This document shows positions 8,953 through 18,482 of a stretch of DNA of 64,000 nucleotides, piece after piece. The DNA lies in the NCBI RefSeq assembly GCF_014635185.1, contig NZ_BMCM01000001.1:372001-436000 (forward strand), in the 5' to 3' direction. Under the pieces are notes generated by a model, which saw only the letters and a program-made list of their open reading frames with translations, ran no database searches and was not told the DNA's origin. The DNA comes from Microbacterium murale. GTDB lineage: Bacteria > Actinomycetota > Actinomycetes > Actinomycetales > Microbacteriaceae. The position numbers were made by a program, and so were the translations under genes. The stretch's first letter is position 1. Every line of letters starts with the position of its first letter.

Positions 8953-9917
8953 CCACCTCTACCACCGGCTCTGTCGCCGCCTCCGGCGCTGCCACGCGCA
9001 CGATCGTCACAGGCTCCGCTTCCGGCATCCGCCTCCGTCGCGCCGGGAGCCGCAATCGCGAGCAGCTCATCAGCTGGGCGTTCCTCGCACCGTTCCTCGT
9101 CGCATTCGCGCTCTTCCTCATTTGGCCGATCGTGCACGGCATCTATCTCAGCTTCACCGACCAGTCCCTGACCGGCGCCGGTGGCGGATTCGTCGGATTC
9201 GCCAACTACGGCGAAGCCCTGACGGACCCGGTGATGTGGCAGTCGATGTGGAACACCGTGTGGTTCACGCTGCTGTCCACCGTCCCCCTCGTCGTGATCG
9301 CGCTGCTCATGGCAGCCCTCGTCGACCGCGGCCTGCCCGGTCAGTGGCTCTGGCGGCTGTCGTTCTTCATGCCGTATCTGCTCGCATCCACCGTGATCTC
9401 GCAGATCTGGGTGTGGATCTTCAACCCCCAGATCGGCGCGGCGAACAACATCCTCAAGGCCTTCGGTCTCGAGCCGCTCGCCTGGCTGCAGAACCCAGAC
9501 ACGAACATGATCTCGATCGTCATCGCGACGGTGTGGTGGACGGTCGGATTCAACTTCCTGCTCTACCTCGCCGCCATGCAGAACATCCCCTCACAGCAGT
9601 ATGAGGCGGCGTCGCTCGACGGTGCAGGACCCTGGCGTCAGTTCTGGTCGATCACGCTCCCGCAGCTGGGACCGGCCACCGTGCTCATCCTCATCCTGCA
9701 GATCCTCGCCTCGCTGAAGCTGTTCGACCAGGCGTATCAGATGCTCGGCGGCGTGGCGAGCGACACCACCCGTTCGATCGTGCAATACATCTACGAAGCC
9801 GGCTTCGTCAACTACCGATTCGGCTACTCGGCCGCGATCTCATACGTGTTCTTCGCCCTCATCGTCATCATCGGCGTCGCGCAGGCCCTGGTCTCGCGTC
9901 GTCGGAAGGAGCTGTGA
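8949..9917 (+). CDS. sugar ABC transporter permease (MalF-type)
   Basis: A 322-residue inner-membrane permease with about six transmembrane helices (first near residues 45-65, WAFLAPFLVAFALFLIWPIV region). The cytoplasmic EAA loop that contacts the ATPase is EAASLDGAGPWRQFWSITLP (~221-240). ATGA overlap with the binding-protein gene and TGATG overlap with the next permease show translational coupling. No ATPase gene lies in the operon, so the complex probably uses a shared MsiK/MsmX-type ATPase encoded elsewhere. Confidence 0.92.
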   Translation: MTTSTTGSVAASGAATRTIVTGSASGIRLRRAGSRNREQLISWAFLAPFLVAFALFLIWPIVHGIYLSFTDQSLTGAGGGFVGFANYGEALTDPVMWQSMWNTVWFTLLSTVPLVVIALLMAALVDRGLPGQWLWRLSFFMPYLLASTVISQIWVWIFNPQIGAANNILKAFGLEPLAWLQNPDTNMISIVIATVWWTVGFNFLLYLAAMQNIPSQQYEAASLDGAGPWRQFWSITLPQLGPATVLILILQILASLKLFDQAYQMLGGVASDTTRSIVQYIYEAGFVNYRFGYSAAISYVFFALIVIIGVAQALVSRRRKEL

Positions 9918-10825
9918 TGTCCACCGCCACTCTCTCCCACACCGAGACGATCACGGCACCCGGCGCGCGTCGCCGGCGCCCGCACCTGCCGGGCCAGAAG
10001 CCGTTCGGACCGCTGCGCGTCGCCGCATTCGTGGTGCTCGCCCTGCTCGCGATCGGCTGGTTGCTGCCGTTCCTGTGGGCGATCGCCACGGCGTTCAAGA
10101 CCGAGACGGATGCCGCGTCAGGCGACCCGTCATGGATCGGTGCGACCGGGCCCACTGTCGACGCCTTCGCCGCGATCCTGTCTCAGGGCAACGTCTACAC
10201 CTGGGCGTTCAACAGCCTGTGGACATCGGCCGCTGTGACCCTCATCACCCTGGCGATCTCAGCGCTGGCCGCATACGCGTTCTCCCGCCTGGACTTCACC
10301 GGGCGCAAGTGGCTGTTCGTCGTGGTCATCGCGTCGATCATCGTGCCCCCGCAGGTGCTGATCATCCCGCTGTTCTACCAGATGCTGACCTTCAACATGA
10401 TCGACACGTACTGGGGATTGATCCTGCCCCAGGTCGTGGTGCCGGCGATGGTCTTCATCCTCAAGAAGTTCTTCGACGCCATCCCGATCGAGCTCGAGGA
10501 CGCGGCACGCGTCGACGGCGCGAGCAGGTTCCGCATCTTCTGGTCGATCGTCCTGCCGCTGTCGCGTCCGATCCTCGCATCCGTGGCGATCTTCGTGTTC
10601 ATCGGAGCGTGGAACAACTTCCTCTGGCCGTTCCTGGTCATCAACGACACCACGCTGATGACACTGCCGGTCGGCCTTCAGACCGTGATCAGCGCCTACG
10701 GCGTGCAGTATGCGCAGGTCATGGCGCAGGCTGTGCTCGCCGCCCTCCCGCTGATCATCGTGTTCATCATCTTCCAGAAGCAGATCGTCAAGGGCGTCGC
10801 GACCAGCGGCTTCGGCGGTCAGTAG
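9917..10825 (+). CDS. sugar ABC transporter permease (MalG-type)
   Basis: A 302-residue permease, partner of the preceding gene. After a basic N-terminus (GARRRRPHLPGQ) come about six transmembrane helices. The EAA motif (DAARVDGASRFRIFWSIVLP, ~195-214) is the coupling-helix signature of carbohydrate permeases. The start ATG at 9917 shares one base with the upstream stop (TGATG). The following abfA gene is 42 bp downstream with its own ribosome binding site. Confidence 0.92.
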   Translation: MSTATLSHTETITAPGARRRRPHLPGQKPFGPLRVAAFVVLALLAIGWLLPFLWAIATAFKTETDAASGDPSWIGATGPTVDAFAAILSQGNVYTWAFNSLWTSAAVTLITLAISALAAYAFSRLDFTGRKWLFVVVIASIIVPPQVLIIPLFYQMLTFNMIDTYWGLILPQVVVPAMVFILKKFFDAIPIELEDAARVDGASRFRIFWSIVLPLSRPILASVAIFVFIGAWNNFLWPFLVINDTTLMTLPVGLQTVISAYGVQYAQVMAQAVLAALPLIIVFIIFQKQIVKGVATSGFGGQ

Positions 10826-10867
10826 TCCCATCCCGCACCGGCATCACCGCCAGAAACAAGGAGAGCA

Positions 10868-12403
10868 ATGTCCCACGCCCGTATCACCATCGACCGCGAC
10901 TACACGATCGCCGACGTGCCGCGCAGGCTCTTCGGCTCGTTCGTCGAGCACATGGGCCGCTGCGTGTACACCGGCATCTATGAGCCGGGGCATCCCCAAG
11001 CCGACGAGCGCGGCTTCCGCAAGGACGTGCTCTCGCTCGTCAAGGAGATGGGGCCGACGGTGATCCGCTACCCCGGCGGCAACTTCGTCTCGGGCTATCT
11101 CTGGGAGGACGGGGTCGGCCCTGCGGCAGATCGACCTGTGCGCATCGACGGCGCCTGGCACACGATCGAGACGAACGCGTTCGGTCTGCACGAGTTCGTG
11201 GACTGGGCGAAGGAGGCGGACGTCGAGATCATGGAGGCGATCAACCTCGGCACCCGCGGGGTCGAAGAAGCGCGTGCGCTGGTCGAGTACGCGAACCACC
11301 CCGGCGGCACCTACTGGTCCGACCTGCGTCGCAAGAACGGCGCAGCCGATCCGTTCGACATCAAGCTGTGGTGCCTGGGCAACGAGCTCGACGGTCCGTG
11401 GCAGATCGGCCACAAGACGGCCGCCGAGTACGGCCGCCTCGCACAGGAGACGGCGAAGGCGATGAAACTCGTCGATGACTCGATCGAGCTCGTCGCTGTC
11501 GGATCGTCGAACCGCGGCATGCCGACGTTCGGCACCTGGGAGCACACGGTGCTCACGCACGCGTATGACGAGGTCGACTACATCTCGATGCACGCGTACT
11601 ACCAGGAGCACGACGGCGACGCCGAGTCGTTCCTCGCCGAGGCCGTGGAGATGGACGCCTTCATCGAGGGCGTCGTCGCGACGATCGACGCGGTGAAGGC
11701 CGCGGGCAAGCACACCAAGCAGGTCGACATCTCGTTCGACGAGTGGAACGTCTGGTACCAGTCGGGGCTCGACACCGAGGACCAGCCGCACCAGGTGTCG
11801 AAGTCGTGGCGCACGCACCCGCGCCTCATCGAGGACACCTACTCGGTGACGGACGCCGTCGTCGTCGGCACCTTCCTCAACAGCCTGCTGCGCCACGGCG
11901 ACCGGGTGCGCATCGCCAATCAGGCGCAACTCGTCAATGTCATCGCCCCGATCCGCTCCGAAGAGGGTGGGGCGGCCTGGCGGCAGTCGACGTTCTGGCC
12001 CTTCGAGCGGATGGCGCGCCTCGCGCGCGGGCAGATCCTGCGCCTCGCCGTGTCGTCGTCGCAGATCAGCACCAAGCGATACGGCGACGTGGATGCCGTC
12101 GACGCGGCCGCGACGTGGGACGAGGAGACCGGCCGACTGGTCGTGTTCGTCGCCAACCGCTCGCTGGAGGAGTCGAACGACCTCACTGTCGATCTGCGCG
12201 GGCTGGGCAACCTTCGGGTCACGAACGCCGAGACGCTGACGATCCCCGAAGACGGCGACCGATTCACCGCGAATCTCGAGAGCGCGCCCGACTCCGTTCG
12301 GATGGTGCCGCTGCCCGGCGCCGAGATCGTCGACGGGGCGGTGCGGGCGAGCCTGCCGCCGCTGTCGTGGTCCGTGATCGAGCTGGAGGTCGCGCGGTCC
12401 TGA
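10868..12403 (+). CDS. abfA: alpha-L-arabinofuranosidase, GH51
   Basis: A 511-residue glycoside hydrolase of family GH51 that releases terminal L-arabinofuranose from arabino-oligosaccharides. Visible family features are the N-terminal GSFVEHMGRCVYTGIYEP, RYPGGNFVSGYLWEDGVGP, the acid/base Glu in WCLGNELDGPWQ (~175) and the nucleophile Glu in DISFDEWNVWY (~295). No signal peptide is visible, so it acts in the cytoplasm on imported substrates. This fits its place directly after the importer genes. AAGGAG precedes the ATG. Its product, L-arabinose, would feed araA-araB-araD across the divergent regulators. Confidence 0.95.
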   Translation: MSHARITIDRDYTIADVPRRLFGSFVEHMGRCVYTGIYEPGHPQADERGFRKDVLSLVKEMGPTVIRYPGGNFVSGYLWEDGVGPAADRPVRIDGAWHTIETNAFGLHEFVDWAKEADVEIMEAINLGTRGVEEARALVEYANHPGGTYWSDLRRKNGAADPFDIKLWCLGNELDGPWQIGHKTAAEYGRLAQETAKAMKLVDDSIELVAVGSSNRGMPTFGTWEHTVLTHAYDEVDYISMHAYYQEHDGDAESFLAEAVEMDAFIEGVVATIDAVKAAGKHTKQVDISFDEWNVWYQSGLDTEDQPHQVSKSWRTHPRLIEDTYSVTDAVVVGTFLNSLLRHGDRVRIANQAQLVNVIAPIRSEEGGAAWRQSTFWPFERMARLARGQILRLAVSSSQISTKRYGDVDAVDAAATWDEETGRLVVFVANRSLEESNDLTVDLRGLGNLRVTNAETLTIPEDGDRFTANLESAPDSVRMVPLPGAEIVDGAVRASLPPLSWSVIELEVARS

Positions 12404-12412
12404 ACCGCTCGT

Positions 12413-12467
12413 CCAGGTCGCGGTTCTGCCGTTATCCGTGCGGAGTAACGGCGCAACCGCGACCTGG
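12413..12467. repeat. nested 55-bp inverted repeat after abfA
   Basis: Outer arms CCAGGTCGCGGTT / AACCGCGACCTGG (13 bp, perfect) and inner arms GCCGTTA / TAACGGC (7 bp, perfect), separated by 2-nt internal loops and closed by an 11-nt loop. It starts 10 bp after the abfA stop. It may terminate abfA transcription, but there is no T-run. The next gene's -10 box starts at 12472, so the repeat also sits over that gene's promoter region. Confidence 0.7.
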
Positions 12468-12484
12468 GAGCTAGCCTCGGGTGC

Positions 12485-13639
12485 ATGGGACTGTTCCGAA
12501 ATGATCCGCAACGGGTGCGACTCGAGTCGCAGGACGTCGAGCTGAAAGCGACTCGCGCGCCGTGGAGCCTCTGGGCAGACGGGTTCGGCAAGCTCGGCAT
12601 CCGTGCGATTCAGATCATCGTCGTGGTCGCCGTCCTGGCCGGGATCATCTTCGCATTCCAACAGCTCACGCTCGTCACGATCCCGCTGATGATCGCTCTG
12701 ATCCTCGCCTGTGCCTTCAATCCCGTGATGGGCTGGATGCGGCGTCGCGGTGTGCCGTCGCTGCTGGCGACCGTGATCACCCTGCTCGGGATCGTCGTGA
12801 TCCTGGGTGCGCTCGGCTGGCTGATCGTGTGGGCCGTTCTCGATCAGTGGGACGATCTCTACTCACAGGCGGAGGAAGGCTTCCAGCATCTGCTCGCCTG
12901 GTTGCAGACACTGCCGTTCGACTTCCTGCAGCCCGAGCAGATCGACGAGTGGGTCGATACGCTCACCGAGTTCGTCACGAGCGCACAGTTCGGCTCCGGC
13001 GCCATCGCCGGAGTCAGCGCCGTCGCCAGCTTCGTGACCGGCCTCGTGCTGATGGTGACGATCCTGTTCTTCTTCCTGAAGGATGGCCCGCGGATGTGGG
13101 AGTTCCTGCTCCGCCCGTTCCGCGGTCAGGGCTATGTTCGAGCTCGCCGGATCGGAGACAAGACCGTCAGCACCCTCGGCTCGTATGTGCGCGGCACCGC
13201 CACGGTCGCGGCAGTGGACGCGATCGGCATCCTCATCGGCCTGCTCATCCTGCAGGTTCCTCTCGCCATCCCGCTCGCCGTGCTGGTCTTCCTGCTCGCC
13301 TTCATCCCCATCGTCGGAGCGACCGTCGCCGGAATCCTCGCCGCCCTCGTGGCACTGGTGGCCAACGGCTGGGTGAACGCCCTCATCGTGGTCGGCATCG
13401 TCGTACTGGTCAACCAATTGGAGGGAAACTTCCTGCAGCCGGTGCTGATGGGACGCTCGATGAAGCTGCACGCCTTCGTCATCCTCGTCGCCCTGACCGT
13501 CGGCACGGTGCTGGGTGGCATCGTGGGAGCCATTCTCGCCGTGCCGATCACAGCCGCACTGTGGGGCGTGATCCAGGTGTGGGACGGTCCCCATCTCCCC
13601 GCGCGCTGGGCGCGACCGAAGTTGTCCGAGAGCACCTGA
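12485..13639 (+). CDS. AI-2E family transporter (UPF0118 membrane protein)
   Basis: A 384-residue polytopic membrane protein of the AI-2E transporter family (PF01594). Transmembrane segments appear near residues 38-58, 62-80 and 95-120, and several lie in the C-terminal half. There the family regions FIPIVGATVAGILAALVAL (~273-292) and NQLEGNFLQPVLMGRSM (~310-326) occur. Members are implicated in autoinducer-2 or ion export; the substrate here is unknown. A TAGCCT box (12472-12477), 7 nt before the ATG, with no ribosome binding site, suggests a leaderless transcript. Convergent with the thiolase gene, only 16 bp away. Confidence 0.88.
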   Translation: MGLFRNDPQRVRLESQDVELKATRAPWSLWADGFGKLGIRAIQIIVVVAVLAGIIFAFQQLTLVTIPLMIALILACAFNPVMGWMRRRGVPSLLATVITLLGIVVILGALGWLIVWAVLDQWDDLYSQAEEGFQHLLAWLQTLPFDFLQPEQIDEWVDTLTEFVTSAQFGSGAIAGVSAVASFVTGLVLMVTILFFFLKDGPRMWEFLLRPFRGQGYVRARRIGDKTVSTLGSYVRGTATVAAVDAIGILIGLLILQVPLAIPLAVLVFLLAFIPIVGATVAGILAALVALVANGWVNALIVVGIVVLVNQLEGNFLQPVLMGRSMKLHAFVILVALTVGTVLGGIVGAILAVPITAALWGVIQVWDGPHLPARWARPKLSEST

Positions 13640-13655
13640 CCGGAAGGTCTGGACG

Positions 13656-14840
13656 TCAGAGCCGCTCGATGATCGTCGCGTTCGCCATGCCTCCGCCCTC
13701 GCACATGGTCTGCAGGCCGTAGCGGCCACCGGTCGCTTCGAGGTGATCGACGAGCGTTCCGAGCAGACGCGTCCCGGACGAGCCGAGCGCGTGACCGAGC
13801 GCGATCGCGCCTCCGCGGGGATTCAGCTTCACAGCATCCGCGTCCAGCTCCGCGGCCCAGGCGAGCGGGACGGAGGCGAACGCCTCGTTCACCTCGTACG
13901 CATCGAGATCGGCCATCGTGAGATCGGCGCGCTCGAGGATGCGTCGAGTGGCGGGGATCGGACCGGTGAGCATCATCATCGGATCGTCGCCGACCACGGA
14001 GAAGGCGTGGAACCGGGCGCGGGGGCGAAGCCCGAGAGCCTCGGCGCGCTCCGCACTCATAAGCAGGGCGGCGGATGCGCCGTCCGTCAGCGGTGAGGAG
14101 TTGCCTGGCGTGATCTGCCATTCCAACTCCGGGAATCGCGCAGCGAGTGCGTCGGTACGGAACGCGGGCTGAAGTCCGGCGAGCTTTTCGGCGGTCGTTC
14201 CGGGGCGCACTGTCTCGTCGGCTCGTGCGTCCGGAGCCTCGTCGACCGCGATGACAGTGCCGTCGAAGAACCCGTCCGCCCAGGCCTGGGCTGCGCGCCG
14301 GTGCGACTCGGCCGCGTATGCGTCGAGCTCTTCCCGGCCGATTCCCCAGCGCTGCGCGATCAGCTCAGCCGAGACGCCCTGGTTGACCAGGCCGTCGGGG
14401 TAGCGGGCGCGCAACCGCGGCGACATCGGCGATCCACCTGCGGCGGACGACCCGAGCGGAACGCGGCTCATCGACTCCACGCCGCCGACCAAGACCGCGT
14501 CGTAGGCGCCTGCGATGATCCCCTGGGCCGCGACGTGCACGGCCTGCTGACTGGATCCGCACTGCCGATCGATCGTCGCGCCCGGGATCGTCTCGTCGAA
14601 TCCCGCTGCGAGCACCGCCTGTCGGGCGATGTTCATCGACTGGTCGCCGACCTGGCTGACGCAGCCGAGGAGCACGTCGTCGATCTGCCTGGACTCCAGG
14701 CCGTTGCGCTCAAGGACCTTCTGCAGCGTTCCCGCGGCGAGATCCACAGGATGCACGTCCGACAGCATCCCGCCGGGTTTGCCGCGCCCCACCGGGGTGC
14801 GGACGACGTCGACCAGAACCGCTTCGCTGCGCTCCGTCAT
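13656..14840 (-). CDS. acetyl-CoA C-acyltransferase (thiolase)
   Basis: A 394-residue thiolase. The nucleophilic Cys is in IDRQCGSSQQAVH (~88), the His in NEAFASV (~345) and GGAIALGHALGSSG (~375), and the second active-site Cys in QTMCEGGGMANA (~383). It condenses or cleaves beta-ketoacyl-CoA in the cytoplasm. It is the last gene of the prp operon, 28 bp after prpC, an unusual partner for the methylcitrate cycle; it may supply propionyl-CoA from odd-chain or branched substrates (inferred). Start ATG at 14840 follows GGGAGA. Confidence 0.92.
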   Translation of the reverse strand: MTERSEAVLVDVVRTPVGRGKPGGMLSDVHPVDLAAGTLQKVLERNGLESRQIDDVLLGCVSQVGDQSMNIARQAVLAAGFDETIPGATIDRQCGSSQQAVHVAAQGIIAGAYDAVLVGGVESMSRVPLGSSAAGGSPMSPRLRARYPDGLVNQGVSAELIAQRWGIGREELDAYAAESHRRAAQAWADGFFDGTVIAVDEAPDARADETVRPGTTAEKLAGLQPAFRTDALAARFPELEWQITPGNSSPLTDGASAALLMSAERAEALGLRPRARFHAFSVVGDDPMMMLTGPIPATRRILERADLTMADLDAYEVNEAFASVPLAWAAELDADAVKLNPRGGAIALGHALGSSGTRLLGTLVDHLEATGGRYGLQTMCEGGGMANATIIERL

Positions 14841-14868
14841 GATTCTCCCTCGGTGGGTTCCGGGCGGA

Positions 14869-16059
14869 TCAGCCCGCTGCCTCTTCCGGCCGTTCCAGCA
14901 CGTCGATCGCCGCGGTGTCCGGCTCGTACTCCGCGATATGCCGCTCATCAGGGCCGTTGTACGCCGACAGGGGGCGGATCAGGGCATTGGATGCCTGCTG
15001 CTCGAGGATGTGCGCGGTCCAGCCGGAGATGCGCGCGGCGACGAACAGTGGGGTGAAGGTGAGCGTGTCGTAGCCGATCAGGTTGTACGCCGGGCCAGAC
15101 GGGTAGTCGAGGTTCGGGTAGATGCCCTTCCGCTCGACGAATTCCCTCTCGAGCGTCTCGTACAGCTCCGCCACGTCGGGACGGTCGTAATGCGCGACCA
15201 GGGTGTCGAGCGCGGCCTTCATCGTCGGCACTCGCGAGTCGCCACGCTTGTACACGCGGTGGCCGAAGCCCATGATCTTGCGCTTCTCGGCGAGCGCCTT
15301 GTCGAGCCATCCCGAGACCTCGGACGCACCGCCGATCTCGTCGAAGATGTGCATCACGGCCTCGTTCGCGCCGCCGTGCAGCGGGCCCTTCAGCGCGCCG
15401 ATCGCACCGACGACCGCAGAGTACAGATCGCTCAGTGTCGACGTGATCACTCGTGCCGTGAATGTCGACGCGTTGAACGAGTGCTCCGCATACAGGATCA
15501 TCGAGCGGTTGAACGCGTCGACGACCACAGCATCCGGCTCCTCGCCGAAGGTCAGCCACAGGAAATTCGCCGCATAGTCGAGATCGTCACGCGAGTCGAC
15601 CGCCTCAAGCCCGCGACGACGACGCTGCCCGTACGACACGATCGCCGGCAGGGCGGCGAACAGCTGCAGGCTGCGCTGCAGATTCTCCTCCGGCGTGCCG
15701 ACGGCATCCAGAACATTGCTGATGCCGGCAGTCTCGATCGCACCGATCACGCTGACCGCGGTGCGCACCTCGTCCATCGGATGCGAATCCAACGGCAGAC
15801 GATCGATCGCATCCTTGACCTCGGGGGCGAGTGCGCGATGCGCACGCTCGGTGGCTCGCTGCTCATCCAGTTGTTCGTCAGTGGGCAGCTCGCCATGCCA
15901 CAGCAGGTACGCGACCGCCTCGAACGACTGCGTCGCCGCCAGCTCCTGCACCGGGTATCCGCGGTAGAGCAGGCTGTTCGTCTCGGGGTTGACCTTGCTG
16001 ACCGCCGTCTCATCGGCGATGACCCCTGCGAGGCCCTTCTTGATCTCGTTGTCAGCCAT
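14869..16059 (-). CDS. prpC: 2-methylcitrate synthase / citrate synthase
   Basis: A 396-residue citrate-synthase-family protein of the short methylcitrate-synthase size. It condenses propionyl-CoA with oxaloacetate to 2-methylcitrate. Catalytic positions are visible in HGGANEAVMH (His ~226), GFGHRVYKRGDSR (His ~264) and the final Asp/Arg region. The downstream SAYNGPDERHIAEYEP tail is typical of PrpC. It has a strong AAGGAGTGAG ribosome binding site and lies 3 bp after prpB. The prpB and prpD neighbours support the propionate role over the housekeeping TCA enzyme. Confidence 0.93.
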   Translation of the reverse strand: MADNEIKKGLAGVIADETAVSKVNPETNSLLYRGYPVQELAATQSFEAVAYLLWHGELPTDEQLDEQRATERAHRALAPEVKDAIDRLPLDSHPMDEVRTAVSVIGAIETAGISNVLDAVGTPEENLQRSLQLFAALPAIVSYGQRRRRGLEAVDSRDDLDYAANFLWLTFGEEPDAVVVDAFNRSMILYAEHSFNASTFTARVITSTLSDLYSAVVGAIGALKGPLHGGANEAVMHIFDEIGGASEVSGWLDKALAEKRKIMGFGHRVYKRGDSRVPTMKAALDTLVAHYDRPDVAELYETLEREFVERKGIYPNLDYPSGPAYNLIGYDTLTFTPLFVAARISGWTAHILEQQASNALIRPLSAYNGPDERHIAEYEPDTAAIDVLERPEEAAG

Positions 16060-16062
16060 TGC

Positions 16063-16965
16063 TCACTCCTTCGTAACGGTGAAGTTGAAGACGCCGGAGT
16101 CGAAGTGGTTGTACGACTCGTAGTCGATGAGGTCGTAGAGGTCGGCGCGGTGCTGCATCTCGCCGAGCTTCGAGGTCAGATGCCCCTCTTCGTTCAGCGT
16201 ATCGAGTGCACGGCCGGTCGCGCCCATCGCGATCCGCAGCATCGACACCGGCCAGATGACGATGTTCACCCCGACATCCCTCAATTGATCGACGGAGAAG
16301 AGGTCGCTCTTGCCGAACTCGGTCATGTTCGCCAGGATCGGCACGTCGACTGCCGCCCTGATCGCGGCGAACTCCTCGAGCGAGCGCATCGCCTCGGGGA
16401 AGATCGCATCGGCGCCGGCATTCACCAGCGCCTTGGCCCGGTCCTTCGCAGCCTCGAGTCCGTCGACGGCGGCGATGTCGGTGCGCGCCATGATGAGGAA
16501 GTTCTCGTCGCGCCGAGCGTCGGCGGCGGCACGGATGCGCTTGATCGCGGTCTGCTCGTCGACCACGGCCTTGCCGTCGAGGTGACCGCACCGCTTCGGG
16601 TTGATCTGATCCTCGATGTGGGCTCCGGCAAGCCCCGCGTCCTCGAGGGTCTGGATCGTGCGGGCGACGTTCATCGGCTCGCCGAAGCCGGTGTCGGCGT
16701 CGATGATCGCGGGCAGCTCCGTCATCCGGGCGATCTGCTGACCGCGGCCGGCGACCTCGGTGAGCGTCGTGAGGCCGATGTCGGGCAGGCCGAGGTCGGC
16801 GGAGAGCACGGCACCCGAGATGTAGACGCCCTCGAACCCCTTCTGCTCGATCAGCTGCGCGCTCAGCGGGTTGAACGCGCCGGGGAATCGCAGCAGCTCA
16901 CCGGTCGCGAGCCGCTCGCGGAACAGCCGCCGCTTCTCGGCGGGAGTGGTGGTGGAGTACAGCAT
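16063..16965 (-). CDS. prpB: methylisocitrate lyase
   Basis: A 300-residue isocitrate-lyase-superfamily protein that cleaves 2-methylisocitrate to pyruvate and succinate. Visible motifs are the metal-binding DADTGFGEPMNV (~91-102) and the KRCGHLDGK loop with the catalytic Cys (~127-135), where the lyase family has KKCGH or KRCGH. The start ATG at 16965 shares one base with the prpD stop (TGATG), so translation is coupled. Third gene of the operon. Confidence 0.95.
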   Translation of the reverse strand: MLYSTTTPAEKRRLFRERLATGELLRFPGAFNPLSAQLIEQKGFEGVYISGAVLSADLGLPDIGLTTLTEVAGRGQQIARMTELPAIIDADTGFGEPMNVARTIQTLEDAGLAGAHIEDQINPKRCGHLDGKAVVDEQTAIKRIRAAADARRDENFLIMARTDIAAVDGLEAAKDRAKALVNAGADAIFPEAMRSLEEFAAIRAAVDVPILANMTEFGKSDLFSVDQLRDVGVNIVIWPVSMLRIAMGATGRALDTLNEEGHLTSKLGEMQHRADLYDLIDYESYNHFDSGVFNFTVTKE

Positions 16966-18482
16966 CAGAACAGCCCCCTGGTGACGGGCTCGGATGCCAC
17001 GACACCCGGCTTCGCGATGATCGACAGCTCTGCGACCTCTGCTGCGGTCAGTTCCGGAAGACGCTGCACGAGCGACAGGAACCGTTCGATCTCCTCAGGC
17101 GACAGCACCGGTGCAGCCAGCAGGCGGAACTTGGCGATGTAGTTGTCGCGGGCGAACGGGCGGGCACCCAGCGGGTGGGCATCGGCGACGGCGATCTCAT
17201 CGACCAGCGTCGACCCGTCCTTGAAGAGGATCTCCACACGGCCGCCGAAGGCCTTCTCCGCGATGTCGTTCGAGTGGTAGCGGCGGGTCCACTCGGCGTC
17301 CTCGAGGGTCGTCACCTTGTTCCACAGCTCGACGGTGTCCGCTCGCGCGGCCCGTTCCGGCGAGTACGAGTCGACATGGTGCCAGGTGCCGTCCTGCAGC
17401 GCCACGGTGAAGATGTACGGGATCGAGTGGTCGAGCGTCTCGCGCGACGCGGTCGGGTCGTACTTCTGCGGGTCGTTCGCACCAGAGCCGATCACGTAAT
17501 GCGTGTGGTGGCTCGTGTGAAGAACCACAGAAGCAATCGCAGACGTGTCGACGCCTTCGTTGTGCAGTTTGCGAGCGAGGTCGATCCACGCCTGCGCCTG
17601 GTACTCGGCCGAGTGCTCCTTCGTGTATGAGTCGAGGATCGCGCGCTTGGCCTCACCCTTGGCAGGCAGCGGCACCTCGTACGCGGCATCCGGGCCGTCC
17701 AGCATCCAGGCGATCACGCCGTCTTCACCCTCGTAGATCGGCGACGGGCTGGTCTGGCCGCGCATTGCGCGATCGACGGCCTCGACGGCCATCTTCCCTG
17801 CGAAGGCCGGCGCGTGTGCCTTCCACGTCGAGATCTCGCCCTTGCGGCTCTGCCGTGTCGCGGTCGTGGTGTGCAGCGCCTGGCTCACGGCCTGGTAGAT
17901 CGTCTCCGCGTCGAGGCCGAGAAGTGTGCCGATCCCGGCGGCGGCCGAAGGCCCGAGGTGCGCGACATGGTCGATCTTGTGCTTGTGCAGGCAGATCGCC
18001 TTCACCAGGTCGACCTGGATCTCGTATCCCGTCGCGATGCCGCGCACGAGCGCCCGGCCGTCGGCGCCGGTGTGCTGGGCGACCGCGAGGATCGGCGGGA
18101 TGTTGTCGCCTGGGTGGGAGTATTCGGCAGCGAGGAAGGTGTCGTGGTAGTCGAGTTCACGCACCGCGACGCCGTTCGCCCACGCCGCCCACTCGGGGCT
18201 GGTGTGCTTGTCGAGCGGGGCGCCGAACACGGTCGCACCGCTGCCTCCGGTAGAGACCGGGTGGCTGAACGCCTGGTCGCGGGCCGCGATGATCGGGCCC
18301 CGGGTGAGGGATGCCGCGGCGACGGAGGCGTTGTCGATGATCCGGTTGATGATCATGTCGACGACGTCCTGCTCGACCTCGACGGCGTCGGTCGCGACCT
18401 CGGCGATCTTCCAGGCGAGCTGGCCTTCGCGGGGCAGGTCTTCTTCGCTCTTGTAGACGCGGACGTGGTGGGTGACGGTCAT
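16965..18482 (-). CDS. prpD: 2-methylcitrate dehydratase
   Basis: A 505-residue MmgE/PrpD-family protein that dehydrates 2-methylcitrate to 2-methyl-cis-aconitate; no iron-sulfur cluster is needed in this family. The sequence is collinear with PrpD, including [14 protein letters not shown] near residue 50, [20 protein letters not shown] (~95-114) and the C-terminal [14 protein letters not shown]. The start ATG overlaps the upstream GntR gene stop by 4 bp, which makes the regulator the first cistron of its own target operon. Confidence 0.95.
   Translation of the reverse strand: MTVTHHVRVYKSEEDLPREGQLAWKIAEVATDAVEVEQDVVDMIINRIIDNASVAAASLTRGPIIAARDQAFSHPVSTGGSGATVFGAPLDKHTSPEWAAWANGVAVRELDYHDTFLAAEYSHPGDNIPPILAVAQHTGADGRALVRGIATGYEIQVDLVKAICLHKHKIDHVAHLGPSAAAGIGTLLGLDAETIYQAVSQALHTTTATRQSRKGEISTWKAHAPAFAGKMAVEAVDRAMRGQTSPSPIYEGEDGVIAWMLDGPDAAYEVPLPAKGEAKRAILDSYTKEHSAEYQAQAWIDLARKLHNEGVDTSAIASVVLHTSHHTHYVIGSGANDPQKYDPTASRETLDHSIPYIFTVALQDGTWHHVDSYSPERAARADTVELWNKVTTLEDAEWTRRYHSNDIAEKAFGGRVEILFKDGSTLVDEIAVADAHPLGARPFARDNYIAKFRLLAAPVLSPEEIERFLSLVQRLPELTAAEVAELSIIAKPGVVASEPVTRGLF

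Noticed and set aside
13640-13655. Terminator between the AI-2E and thiolase genes
   Set aside because: The 16-bp convergent gap has no hairpin of useful size.
14629-17142. Open frame of 837 codons on the plus strand
   Set aside because: It lies antisense to the thiolase, prpC and prpB genes, which have clear family motifs; its product is Arg/Val/His-rich without domains. High-GC shadow.
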